A stretch of 64,000 nucleotides of DNA from Methanoculleus sediminis (GTDB taxonomy: Archaea > Halobacteriota > Methanomicrobia > Methanomicrobiales > Methanoculleaceae): positions 266,133-330,132 of the forward strand of contig NZ_JXOJ01000001.1 of the NCBI RefSeq assembly GCF_001017125.1, written 5' to 3'. Below the pieces are notes generated by a model. It was not told the DNA's origin, ran no database searches, and saw nothing but the letters and a program-made list of their open reading frames with translations. This document shows, one piece after another, positions 1-7,691 of this stretch (positions are counted from its first letter, which is position 1; every line of letters starts with the position of its first letter). Position numbers and translations under genes: made by a program.

Positions 1-346
1 CCGCGATGCTCTCGTTGAGAGCCTGGCCGCTCCCGACGGCGACGAAGAACCGGCCGGGAAACATCTCCGCAAGGGTCGCCGCCGCCTGTGCGACGATCGC
101 CGGGTGGTAGCGGTAGCCCGGCGCACATACCACCCCTGCCGGAAGAGCGGTCGCCTGGAGCGCCGCGCCGAGCCACGACCACGCAAACCCGCTCTCCCCC
201 TGGGCGGGGGTCCAGGGGTTGAAGTGGTCGGAGGAGAGTATGCCGCGAAACCCGGCGGCTTCGGCCTTTCGTGCGAGGCTAAGGAGCATGCCCGGTGGAA
301 ATTGTTCGTGGGATGCGTGGTAGCCGATCATCGTCTCCTGTTTCAT
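1..346 (-). CDS. F420-dependent LLM-class oxidoreductase, N-terminal part
   Basis: Reading the minus strand from the ATG at 346 gives an open frame that runs off the left edge (115 codons). It starts MKQETMIGYHASHEQFPPG and continues with a segment containing SSDHFNPW and GQALNES. These are typical of the TIM-barrel luciferase-like F420-dependent oxidoreductases, of the subgroup related to F420 glucose-6-phosphate dehydrogenase. A purine-rich GGAGATG lies about 8 bases before the ATG. The substrate cannot be told from the sequence, and the C-terminal two thirds are outside the window. Family call is firm; exact reaction is unknown. Confidence 0.85.
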   Translation of the reverse strand, partial: MKQETMIGYHASHEQFPPGMLLSLARKAEAAGFRGILSSDHFNPWTPAQGESGFAWSWLGAALQATALPAGVVCAPGYRYHPAIVAQAAATLAEMFPGRFFVAVGSGQALNESIA

Positions 347-416
347 GCTGTTGCATCTCCGCTCCGGACTGTGCACGGGACTATAAAAGTCTGGTGTCCG
401 CCCCCGCTCGCGTGGT

Positions 417-1799
417 TCAGGGGAGAAACTCGGTCGCGACGTAGTAGACTGCAAAGACCGCAAAGAAGATCCCCACGGCGAAGATCAGGATCACGACGGG
501 CAGGGATGGCCGGAACTGGGCCGGGAGCGTCCGCCGGTTCAGGTAGACCGTCATGAAGGCGACCACCGGGATCTGGATCGCCTCGACGATCCCTGCTATG
601 GCGAGGGCGGTCACCGGTTCGAGCCGGACGAGGACGAAGACGAGCGGCAGGATACCCATCAGTCCGATCAGGTAGACGGAGCGGTAGAACCGCATCGAGA
701 CCCACCGCCCGGCGGCCTTCATCTGGCGGGCGATGAAGATCGACCCCTGACCGAGCATCCTCGTCCAGCCGTCGAGGTTGGCGACGAGCGTGCTCCAGAA
801 GGCAAAGAACGAGGCGAGGATCATCAGCCAGGCTCCCGGCGGCCCCCAGACGCCCCCGAGGAGAACCGAGAGCACCGCGGTCACCTCGGGCCCCTCGGGG
901 AGGAGCCCTTCCGGCCTGAGAAGTTCGGCTCCCAGGACGAGGAGCGCGACGAGCAGGAGGAGGACGATGCCTGCGGCGATGGTCGTTGATAACGCCATGA
1001 GCCGGAGCCAGCCCCGCATGGAGTCCTTCTCGCTTCGGGAGAGGCGGGTAACGTCCGGCAGGTCTTCCTCCTCGATGACCTTCTCTTCCCCTTCTTGCCT
1101 GTGCACGGTGTAGTAGGCGGCGCCGTAGCCCCGGGCCGTGAGCCAGTAGGAATACCAGATGAGGCCCGCGGCCCCGGACATCACGAATCCGAGCCAGGGG
1201 AGGAGTTCGGCGAAGACGACGTCGGGCGGGAGGGCCGGCACGAGGCCGGCGGCGAGCGGCACGATGCCGGGGAAGACGTAGCCCGCGGTGATCACCAGGG
1301 CCACGATGATGGCGATGGCCATCACGATGGATGCCTGCTCCACACCCCGGTACCTGCCGAAGAAGACGAGAGCGAGCGAGACCAGCAGGACTATTGCCGC
1401 CCAGGCCGTGAAACTGCCGGGGAGAATCAGGATGATGGCGGAACTCGCGGAACCTGCCATCCCGGTGATGGTCGCGACCGCAACGAGGATCTGGGGGAGC
1501 ACGATGATCCAGACGCCCCAGTTCGCCGGCCCGGGGAGGTTTCTGATCCCCTGGAGGAGCGAGCCGCCCGTCACGACCGCGTAGCGCCCGATCTCGATCG
1601 AGAGCGCTGTCTTTAAGAGTATCGCAAGGATGAGCATCCAGAGCACGGAATAGCCGTAGAGCGAGGCGATCCGTGGGGTGAAGAGGAGTTCCCCGGTCGC
1701 GATGGCAGAGATCATCCAGATGATCGCGGGGCCCATCCACGTGAGGCTCTCCCTGCCGCGGGGGGCCGGAGGGACGATGATCCGGTCTTCGTCCGCCAT
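417..1799 (-). CDS. Nramp-family transporter homologue lacking the DPGN metal motif
   Basis: 460 residues with about eleven hydrophobic helices and a LeuT-like layout. The N-terminal stretch LTWMGPAIIWMISAIATGE aligns with the first helix of Nramp/MntH proteins (family pattern GPG...DPGN). The DPGN metal-binding turn is replaced by ATGE. A long acidic loop (EEGEEKVIEEEDLPD, about residues 235-250) separates helices. Nramp proteins move Mn2+, Fe2+ or Mg2+ with protons; with the metal motif changed the substrate is open. It is a single gene with its own TATA box, followed by the divergent tRNA-His region. Annotating it simply as a Mn/Fe importer would go beyond the evidence. Confidence 0.8.
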   Translation of the reverse strand: MADEDRIIVPPAPRGRESLTWMGPAIIWMISAIATGELLFTPRIASLYGYSVLWMLILAILLKTALSIEIGRYAVVTGGSLLQGIRNLPGPANWGVWIIVLPQILVAVATITGMAGSASSAIILILPGSFTAWAAIVLLVSLALVFFGRYRGVEQASIVMAIAIIVALVITAGYVFPGIVPLAAGLVPALPPDVVFAELLPWLGFVMSGAAGLIWYSYWLTARGYGAAYYTVHRQEGEEKVIEEEDLPDVTRLSRSEKDSMRGWLRLMALSTTIAAGIVLLLLVALLVLGAELLRPEGLLPEGPEVTAVLSVLLGGVWGPPGAWLMILASFFAFWSTLVANLDGWTRMLGQGSIFIARQMKAAGRWVSMRFYRSVYLIGLMGILPLVFVLVRLEPVTALAIAGIVEAIQIPVVAFMTVYLNRRTLPAQFRPSLPVVILIFAVGIFFAVFAVYYVATEFLP

Positions 1800-1850
1800 G
1801 GTTTGTCACGTCCGACTCATCCGGGATGAGGCGGGCCCATGAGCAGGCCG

Positions 1851-1861
1851 GGTATACATAA
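1851..1861 (-). promoter_or_regulatory. TATA box of the Nramp-like gene
   Basis: On the minus strand the sequence reads TTATGTATACC. A start site about 27 bases on would give a leader of roughly 30 bases before the ATG at 1799. No other gene lies close enough to use it. Confidence 0.4.
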
Positions 1862-2013
1862 GTCTTCCTGCCGGAGGCCGGAAACTCGCCGGGAAAGGCC
1901 GGTCCGGGGCCGCCCGGCACCGTTTTCTACGGGGGACACCGCAAACGCTCCTTTCTTGGCAGAATCGTGGCGAGCGAGCGATCTTACGAAGGAGATCGAA
2001 CAAAACAAAGGAA

Positions 2014-2086
2014 GGCCAGGGCCGAGATTCGAACCCGGGTCGAGGGATCCACAGTCCCTTAGGATAACCAACTACCCCACCCTGGC
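2014..2086 (-). tRNA. tRNA-His (anticodon GTG)
   Basis: The minus strand begins GCCAGGGTGGGGTAGTTGG and folds as a full cloverleaf. The acceptor stem GCCAGGG pairs with CCCTGGC, the anticodon loop reads CTGTGGA (GTG), and the T arm holds GGTTCGAATC. The base before the 3' CCA site is C, as needed to pair with the extra G at position -1 of tRNA-His. The genome has T at -1 (position 2087), so G-1 would have to be added after transcription. There is no intron and no encoded CCA. Confidence 0.95.
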
Positions 2087-2240
2087 AAGGTACTCATAAC
2101 AATTGGCAGTCGGATTTGATTAAGGTATCTCTTCACTGAACCCGCGTTATGTACTTCCGGGGGAGCCATGGGCGCATATCCCGCCGGGTTCGCCGGCGGT
2201 CACGCAATCCGCGACCTCCCCGAAGGGGAGGGAGCGTGAG

Positions 2241-2461
2241 AAAACGCGGAAGCGTTTTCGAGTCTCGACGTTCCGACCGGAACGGCGTTAGAGAAGGCCG
2301 CAGGTCTTCGAGTCTCGACGTTCCGACCGGAACGGCGTTAGAGAAGGCCGCAGGTTTTCGAGTCTCGACGTTCCGACCGGAACGGCGTTAGAGAAGGCCG
2401 CAGGTTTTCGAGTCGCGACGTTCCGAAGAGAAGAGAGTTCGAGAAAACGCGGAAGCGTTTT
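2241..2461 (+). repeat. Tandem twin-hairpin repeat array, 50-bp period
   Basis: The block agtctcgacgttccgaccgg recurs at 2261, 2311 and 2361, with a changed fourth copy at 2411, giving an exact 50-base period. Each unit holds the hairpin gttcc/gacc/ggaac, a linker ggcgttagag, and a second hairpin aaggcc/gca/ggtctt (ggtttt in later copies, keeping pairing through G-U). Both ends are closed by the same hairpin, aaaacgc/ggaa/gcgtttt, at 2241-2258 and 2444-2461. The period is not a multiple of three and there is no start site, so it is not coding. It belongs to the dispersed family also seen at 6078, 13098, 23464, 24030, 30540 and 54310. Confidence 0.85.
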
Positions 2462-2475
2462 CGACGCCGGGGTGA

Positions 2476-2484
2476 ATTATTAAT
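2476..2484 (+). promoter_or_regulatory. TATA-like box upstream of infB
   Basis: attattaat is the strongest TATA-like run in the gap before infB. A start about 27 bases on (near 2508) would give a 130-base leader containing the two hairpins described next. This is unusually long for an archaeal mRNA, so the box may serve a separate small RNA. Confidence 0.4.
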
Positions 2485-2504
2485 AGACACCGTGTTCTAT
2501 AACG

Positions 2505-2600
2505 TACCAGTGTTCCGGGCGCCGAGCGACGCCCCGGGGGTAGGGGAATCACCCTGACTCTGGCGTGATTCGGAAAAAAACGGTCAATATCTCGGGATTT
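2505..2600 (+). ncRNA. Possible structured leader or small RNA before infB
   Basis: Two stems are visible: gggcg (2517-2521) with cgccc (2530-2534), and gaatcac (2546-2552) with gtgattc (2565-2571). The second loop contains ctga and the stem contains gtgat, which loosely recalls a kink-turn or D/C box arrangement. A TATA-like box lies about 30 bases upstream, and A- and T-rich runs follow (2574-2580, 2599-2603). No known RNA family was recognised. It could equally be an untranslated leader of infB. Confidence 0.3.
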
Positions 2601-2641
2601 TTCGGGTTTATTCGTCCAGCATATACCGGAAGGTGATTATC

Positions 2642-4423
2642 ATGGCAAAGGAATCAACGATCAGAACCCCCATCGTCTGCGTGATGGGCCACGTAGATCA
2701 CGGCAAGACATCGCTCCTTGACCGGATCCGGGGCTCTTCCGTGGTATCTACCGAAGAAGGCGCGATTACACAGCATATCGGCGCCACGCTTGTTCCCATC
2801 GATGCAGTCACCCGCATGGGCGGAGCCTTGAGCAAGGTCAGCGTCAATGTTCCGGGCCTCCTCTTCATCGACACCCCCGGACACCACGCCTTCACCACCC
2901 TTCGTGCGCGCGGCGGGGCGCTTGCCGACATGGCGATCGTCGTTGTGGACATCAACGAGGGCTTCCGCCCCCAGACGATCGAGGCGCTCCAGATCCTGCG
3001 CAACTACAAGACGCCGTTCGTCATCGCGGCAAACAAGGTCGATCGCGTCCCCGGCTGGCGCGTCCAGGAGAACCAGCCGTTCTTGAAGACGTTTGCGCAG
3101 CAGAACGAACGTGTCCAGGGGATACTCGAGACGAAGGTGTATGAACTCGTCGGCAAACTCTCCGACCTCGGGTTCAACTCCGAACGGTTCGACCGGGTCT
3201 CGGACTTCGCGCGGAACATCTGCATCGTGCCGACGAGCGCCATCACCGGGGAAGGTCTTCCCGACATCCTCATGGTGCTGATCGGGCTTGCCCAGCGCTA
3301 CATGACCGAGAGCCTCAAGGTCAGCGCCGACGGCCCCGGTGCCGGAACCGTGCTCGAGGTGAAGGAGGAGCGGGGGCTCGGGATGACGCTTGATCTGATC
3401 CTCTACGATGGGAATCTCAAGGTCGGGGACGAGATCGTGGTCGCCGGAAACGACCAGATCATCGAGACGAAAGTGCGCTCCCTCCTAAAGCCCCGCCCGA
3501 TGAGTGAGATCCTGATCGAGGAGCGGTTCGAACGGGTCAAGTCCGTCACCGCCGCTGCGGGCATCAAGGTCGCCGCCCCGAAACTCGACGGGGTCATCGC
3601 GGGCTCCCCCCTCCGGGCCGTCCGGAGCGGCAACCGGGACGAGGTGATCGAGCAGGTCCGGCGTGAAGTCCAGGACATCGAGGTGAATCTCTCCGACATC
3701 GGCGTCATCATCCGGGCGGATACCATCGGCGCCCTCGAAGCGCTCTCGAAGGAACTCGAGGGTCACCAGATCCAGGTGATGCGGGCGACCGTGGGGCCGG
3801 TCACCCGCCACGACGTCATCGAGGCGGGAACGATCAAGGACCCCCTCTACAGCGCGATCATCGCCTTCAACACCCCCGTGCTACCGGACGCGGTCGATGC
3901 CCTCGCGGATACGGCGATGTCCCACGTCAGCATATTCGAGGGCGGGGTCATCTACCAGCTCATCGACGACTACGTCGAGTGGCGCGACGAGAAGAAGCAG
4001 GAGCTCGAACGGCAGAAGTTCGAGAAGCTGATCATGCCCGCGAAGATCCGGATCCTCCCGAACTGCGTCTTCCGGCAGAGTAACCCGGCGGTGGTCGGCG
4101 TCAGGGTCCTCGGGGGAAAACTCCAGAGCGGTGCCAGCCTCGCCCTTCCGAACGGCAAGAAGGTCGGCCGCATCAAGCAGATCCAGGCAAAGAACGAATC
4201 CGTCCAGGAGGCGGAAGCGGGCAAGGAAGTGGCGATCTCGATCGAAGGGCCGACGGTCGGCCGCCAGATCAACGTCGATGACGACCTCTACGTGGATATC
4301 CCGGAGCGGCACGTGAAGGTGATCGAGCGGGAGATGATCGATCAATTGAGCCCGAGCCTGCGCGAGACCCTGGAGGAGTTCACCACCCTCAAGCGCCGGG
4401 AAGACCCCTTCTGGGGGAAGTGA
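2642..4423 (+). CDS. infB: Translation initiation factor aIF5B
   Basis: 593 residues. A G domain lies at the N-terminus with GHVDHGKT (16-23), DTPGH (77-81) and NKVD (131-134), followed by the beta-barrel and C-terminal domains of eIF5B/IF2. This GTPase promotes subunit joining and initiator tRNA placement in the cytoplasm. The ATG at 2642 is chosen over the in-frame GTG at 2633 because GGAAGGTGAT sits directly before it. The GTG lies inside that Shine-Dalgarno sequence. Length is normal for the archaeal protein and no intein is present. rps6e follows on the same strand after about 100 bases with its own TATA box. Confidence 0.97.
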   Translation: MAKESTIRTPIVCVMGHVDHGKTSLLDRIRGSSVVSTEEGAITQHIGATLVPIDAVTRMGGALSKVSVNVPGLLFIDTPGHHAFTTLRARGGALADMAIVVVDINEGFRPQTIEALQILRNYKTPFVIAANKVDRVPGWRVQENQPFLKTFAQQNERVQGILETKVYELVGKLSDLGFNSERFDRVSDFARNICIVPTSAITGEGLPDILMVLIGLAQRYMTESLKVSADGPGAGTVLEVKEERGLGMTLDLILYDGNLKVGDEIVVAGNDQIIETKVRSLLKPRPMSEILIEERFERVKSVTAAAGIKVAAPKLDGVIAGSPLRAVRSGNRDEVIEQVRREVQDIEVNLSDIGVIIRADTIGALEALSKELEGHQIQVMRATVGPVTRHDVIEAGTIKDPLYSAIIAFNTPVLPDAVDALADTAMSHVSIFEGGVIYQLIDDYVEWRDEKKQELERQKFEKLIMPAKIRILPNCVFRQSNPAVVGVRVLGGKLQSGASLALPNGKKVGRIKQIQAKNESVQEAEAGKEVAISIEGPTVGRQINVDDDLYVDIPERHVKVIEREMIDQLSPSLRETLEEFTTLKRREDPFWGK

Positions 4424-4472
4424 CCCGTTCGGGGAACGTGCGGGTCTCTCCCTTTAACCCTGCAGAGGTAGT

Positions 4473-4482
4473 CTTTTAATAC
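4473..4482 (+). promoter_or_regulatory. TATA box of rps6e
   Basis: cttttaatac lies 44-53 bases before the ATG. A start site near 4505 would give a leader of about 20 bases that includes the Shine-Dalgarno gaaggag at 4511-4517. Confidence 0.5.
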
Positions 4483-4525
4483 CATATTCTCAAATTGTAT
4501 AGGTACTTTCGAAGGAGTCGTCAAC

Positions 4526-4924
4526 ATGGCAGATTTCAAAATCATCCTATCAGACCCGGAGACCGGGCGTTCATATAAGATCGATGCGACCGGCCCCGCT
4601 GCCGGAGGGTTCATCGGCAAGCGCATCGGCGACGAGATCGACGGAGACGTCCTCGGCTTTGCGGGCTACACGATCAAGATCACCGGTGCCACGGACAAGA
4701 CGGGCATTCCTGCACGTCGCGACCTTCCCGGCCCGTCAAGGAGAAGGCTTCTCCTCTCCAAGGGCGTCGGGTTCCACCCGGTCATGGACGGGGAACGCCG
4801 CAGGAAGTCGGTACGTGGCAACGAGATCAGCGCCGATATCGTTCAGATCAACGCCGCCGTGAAACAGAGCGGTGCAAAGCCCCTGGCAGAATACTTCAGC
4901 CAGCCCGAGGCGGCGGCTGAATAA
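4526..4924 (+). CDS. rps6e: Small ribosomal subunit protein eS6
   Basis: 132 residues, the usual archaeal length, without the phosphorylated C-terminal tail of eukaryotic S6. It begins MADFKIILSDPETGRSYK and carries the conserved core GERRRKSVRGNEISADIVQIN-type segment near residues 90-110. It is a structural 30S protein. A gaaggag Shine-Dalgarno sequence stands 8 bases before the ATG. Position after infB fits a translation gene neighbourhood seen in methanogens. Confidence 0.97.
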   Translation: MADFKIILSDPETGRSYKIDATGPAAGGFIGKRIGDEIDGDVLGFAGYTIKITGATDKTGIPARRDLPGPSRRRLLLSKGVGFHPVMDGERRRKSVRGNEISADIVQINAAVKQSGAKPLAEYFSQPEAAAE

Positions 4925-4989
4925 ATCAGCCCCCAACCTTTTCTTGAGATCCGTTGTTGGTGTTTCACCCCGTATTCCTATCCCCTGTT

Positions 4990-6009
4990 CTACCGGCCGC
5001 GCCAGGGTTCCCTGAGCGTGGCGGGGCAGCGGTCACGGAGGGGGCATGCCCCGCAGTCGCGGGGGTGGGTGGGACACCCGCACGCCGCGGCATACGCGGC
5101 GGTGAGCGCCGCAGCCCGGTCACCCCCGTATGCACCGGTGAGCCGTGCTGCCCGGGCTGCGATCTCGTCCGGCACCGCTTCGGGATAGTAGCCGCTCCAG
5201 GCGACGTCCTCGAGCCCGGCATCACGGCAGACCGAACAGAGATGCTCCATCTGCTCTCTCGACGGCCCCGGGTGGTAGTAGAGGACGTTGTTCGGCCGAA
5301 AACCGATGAGCCGGTAGGGCACGCCCGGATCGAGCGAGGCGATGAACGCCGCGATCCTGCCCACCTCCTTATCGGTCATGCCGGGGATCACCACCGTCCG
5401 AAAGACCCTGATCCGGTCTCTCCCCTCGCGGACGAGGTACTCCGCGTTCCTGAGCACCGGGCCCACCGGCGCTCCCGTGAGGGCGCGGTGAACCGGGTCC
5501 GACCACGCCTTGATCTCGAGGGTGATCGTCCGGCAGAGGCCGACAATCCGCTCCATCGCCGCCTCCGTCGAAAACCCGCCGGTCGATAGCCCGATCCCGA
5601 GATCGAGCCCCTGCCGCTTCACCTCGGCCGCCACCTCTTCCATGTAGGGGAGGTGAATGATCGGGTCGCCGCCCGTAAACCCGAGCGTCCGAATACGGGG
5701 CCCCCTGTAGGCGGCAATCCGCTCCCGTGCGTCGGCCACCAGCACCGCCGCGGGCACGTGGCCGACGTAGTGCCAGCCGGGGTCGGGGTACTGCGAGATC
5801 CGGTAGGCGTTGCAGTGGAGGCAGCGGTAACAGCACCCGAGCAGGGTGACGATGTAACTCGCGAGGGTGCCCGAACACATCGTCGCCGCCACCTCCGCCC
5901 GGCCGACGCGGCACACCCCACGCTCGCCCCGGAGCCGGTCGGCACCGCACCTCCACTCGCAGAGGCGGCAGGACTCGAGGTCTTCCATACTGGTTTCTGG
6001 CGCAGGCAT
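4990..6009 (-). CDS. PflX-like radical SAM protein with extra C-terminal cysteines
   Basis: 339 residues from the ATG at 6009; a second ATG at 5988 is equally possible and neither has a clear ribosome site. Counting from the later ATG, the N-terminus carries CRLCEWRC and GVC (C7, C10, C14, C26), typical of the PflX/COG1313 group. The radical SAM cluster motif CCYRCLHC follows (C52, C56, C59), and GFTGGDP provides the SAM-binding glycines. The last 40 residues hold a second cysteine group (CGCPTHPRDCGACPLRDRC) that could bind a further Fe-S cluster or zinc. The family is only loosely characterised, so the substrate is unknown. It is divergent from trmO. Confidence 0.85.
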   Translation of the reverse strand: MPAPETSMEDLESCRLCEWRCGADRLRGERGVCRVGRAEVAATMCSGTLASYIVTLLGCCYRCLHCNAYRISQYPDPGWHYVGHVPAAVLVADARERIAAYRGPRIRTLGFTGGDPIIHLPYMEEVAAEVKRQGLDLGIGLSTGGFSTEAAMERIVGLCRTITLEIKAWSDPVHRALTGAPVGPVLRNAEYLVREGRDRIRVFRTVVIPGMTDKEVGRIAAFIASLDPGVPYRLIGFRPNNVLYYHPGPSREQMEHLCSVCRDAGLEDVAWSGYYPEAVPDEIAARAARLTGAYGGDRAAALTAAYAAACGCPTHPRDCGACPLRDRCPATLREPWRGR

Positions 6010-6070
6010 GCACGATAGCCTTTGGGACACCGGTGCGATGGGGGCTATGTCACCTCCGGTACAACTATTC

Positions 6071-6120
6071 GCGAGGCGAAGCTCCGCAGGAACAGAGCTT
6101 GAGCACCGAAGGTGCGAGCG
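6071..6120 (+). repeat. Single copy of the twin-hairpin repeat
   Basis: The sequence has gctccgcaggaacagagc (first hairpin, long loop), the linker ttgag, and the hairpin gcacc/gaa/ggtgc followed by gag. It lies in the gap between the PflX-like gene and trmO. It is read through by the frame of trmO, which makes the long N-terminal extension of that frame unlikely to be real. Confidence 0.6.
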
Positions 6121-6131
6121 GGTGCCAACGT

Positions 6132-6689
6132 ATGAGCATGCATACGCCATCGCCCGAATCCGGCGGCATGATCCTGCGGCCCGTGGGGTTCGTCCGGAGC
6201 AGCGTTCAGGAACCCTTCCTCGTCTCAGACAGGGACGGCATCTCGATGCGGGAAGGGCCGGACGCGAGCAGGGATCACGTCAGGAGCGTGAAGGAGGCAG
6301 TCTCGGAGATCGTCATCGACGAGAACCGCATCGCGCTGCTCGACGGCATCGAGGAGTACTCCCACGTCACGGTGCTGTACTGGGGGCACAAGGTGCCGGA
6401 GGAGAGCCGGTCCGTCGACCGCGTGCACCCGATGGGCAGGACCGATATCCCGAAGACCGGGATCTTCTCGACCTGCAGCCCCGCGCGTCCCAACCCCGTG
6501 CTCGCGACCGTTGTTGCGCTACACGCACGGCGGGGGAACGTTCTCGAGGTTACCGGGCTCGACGCCGTCGACGGCAGCCCGGTCATCGACATCAAGCCCT
6601 ACGTCCTGGCCCAGTACCCGAAAGGCGGCGTGCGGATCCCCGCGTGGATGGAGGGGCTCATGAACGAAGTGGGCGAACGGCGGGCGTGA
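6132..6689 (+). CDS. trmO: tRNA (adenine-N6)-methyltransferase TrmO / UPF0066
   Basis: 185 residues from the ATG at 6132. The family core starts at a later ATG (6168) with MILRPVGFVRS, so that start is also plausible. The conserved catalytic block appears as GIFSTCSPARPNPVLATVV, and DGSPVIDIKPY matches the later family motif. TrmO methylates N6-threonylcarbamoyladenosine at tRNA position 37 using SAM, through an unusual beta-barrel fold. Single gene; the upstream open frame runs through a repeat and is not counted. Function is by family only. Confidence 0.85.
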   Translation: MSMHTPSPESGGMILRPVGFVRSSVQEPFLVSDRDGISMREGPDASRDHVRSVKEAVSEIVIDENRIALLDGIEEYSHVTVLYWGHKVPEESRSVDRVHPMGRTDIPKTGIFSTCSPARPNPVLATVVALHARRGNVLEVTGLDAVDGSPVIDIKPYVLAQYPKGGVRIPAWMEGLMNEVGERRA

Positions 6690-6703
6690 ATCCTGCACGG
6701 GGG

Positions 6704-6709
6704 AAAAAA
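6704..6709 (-). terminator. T-run terminator after the DUF2240-like gene
   Basis: The minus strand has six T residues 7-12 bases after the stop codon at 6716, the usual archaeal T-rich terminator. Confidence 0.5.
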
Positions 6710-6715
6710 GGTATT

Positions 6716-7183
6716 TTATCGCGACTTCGCGATCGATTTCTCCAGGGCGGGCAGTTTGTCGTCGAATGCCACCCCGTATTTCTTCGCGAGGATGACCACC
6801 GCCGCCTCCACCCGGAGATTGCCGTCGAAGTTGTCGGCAACGATCCGGTGGAGTTCGGCGACGACCTCCTGGGGCGGCTTCTCCGTCGCGGCGGCGATCC
6901 GCCCGATCAATTCCTCGTAGGGACTCTCCGCCGCTGCGAGGACGTCGGAGGTGGGCTTGAACCCGAGCGGTATCGAGACCTCGGCAAGATCGAAGAGCGG
7001 CCGGATGGCTCCTCCGTCCACCGCGATGAGCCCCTCCGCCTTCGCCCGCTCCAGGAGCTGGTTTGCCTGCTCCTTGTTCATCCACTTCCGGTCGATGGCG
7101 ATGTAGAAGACGAACTCGCTCCTCTGCAGCCGGTCTTTGCGCATGTGCTTGAACGGTGCGGCAACCGCAATCCTGACACTCAC
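6716..7183 (-). CDS. DUF2240-like small protein
   Basis: 155 residues from the GTG at 7183, whose first bases overlap the TGA of the upstream gene (GTGA), showing tight coupling. The N-terminus MSVRIAVAAPFKHMRKDRL and the later KWMNKEQANQLLERAKAEG look like a helical, winged-helix-like archaeal family that I recall as DUF2240. The C-terminal half has RIAAATEKPPQEVVAEL, another helix pair. No catalytic residues are visible. Its partner is the unknown gene just upstream, and function is unknown. Confidence 0.7.
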   Translation of the reverse strand: MSVRIAVAAPFKHMRKDRLQRSEFVFYIAIDRKWMNKEQANQLLERAKAEGLIAVDGGAIRPLFDLAEVSIPLGFKPTSDVLAAAESPYEELIGRIAAATEKPPQEVVAELHRIVADNFDGNLRVEAAVVILAKKYGVAFDDKLPALEKSIAKSR

Positions 7184-7602
7184 TCGCAGGCACCCTTGAG
7201 CATCTTTCGCAGGTCCATCGCGTCCAGATCCCCGAGCCGCCCCTCTTTCGCAACGTAACACTCCGTCACCGCACCCTTGTCGGCGATCCGGAGGAAGAAA
7301 ACGTTCTCCGAGACCGGGAGCCTCTTTTCAGGGGTGAGCAGCGTCCTCTGCAGGTCGATCCGGAAGTCCGCCACCTCGGTGACCTTTTCGGCGAGCGGCG
7401 CGAGGTCGTTGAGGTCGAGGAACTGCGTCCGTCCGTCCGCGACCTGGACGAGCATCCGCTCCTTGACGAGCCCGTCGGCGCCCCGTGCAGTGGTATGGGT
7501 GTCGTGCATCCGGGCTATGCAGGCAAGGACCTCACGAAACGGCCGGTTGAGTTCGAAGTCGAGGTCGATGGCTTGGGGGAAACGATGGTATATCCTGCGC
7601 AT
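7180..7602 (-). CDS. Conserved-looking protein of unknown function
   Basis: 140 residues from the ATG at 7602 (MRRIYHRFPQAIDLDFELN). The longer frame upstream crosses the promoter region of the divergent metallophosphatase gene. The sequence is soluble, with VKERMLVQVADGRTQFLDLND in the middle and a C-terminal helix KMLKGACE. I do not recognise the family. Its stop overlaps the start of the DUF2240-like gene, so the two are probably made together. Confidence 0.65.
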   Translation of the reverse strand: MRRIYHRFPQAIDLDFELNRPFREVLACIARMHDTHTTARGADGLVKERMLVQVADGRTQFLDLNDLAPLAEKVTEVADFRIDLQRTLLTPEKRLPVSENVFFLRIADKGAVTECYVAKEGRLGDLDAMDLRKMLKGACE

Positions 7603-7691
7603 CACTAGAACTGACGTCTGCGGAACGTAAAAAGAATGTGATCCCGCCGAAGGCGCAAAAGTTTTTTGCACATATCTTCCTCCCTGCACCC

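Noticed and set aside
343-1920. 525-residue open frame overlapping the Nramp-like gene
   Set aside because: Arg/Pro-rich and low-complexity, a shadow of the real gene in another frame.
2241-2461. CRISPR array
   Set aside because: The 50-base units are tandem copies with no unique spacers, and no cas genes are in the window.
2642-4423. Intein in aIF5B
   Set aside because: The G-domain motifs run on without interruption and the length is normal.
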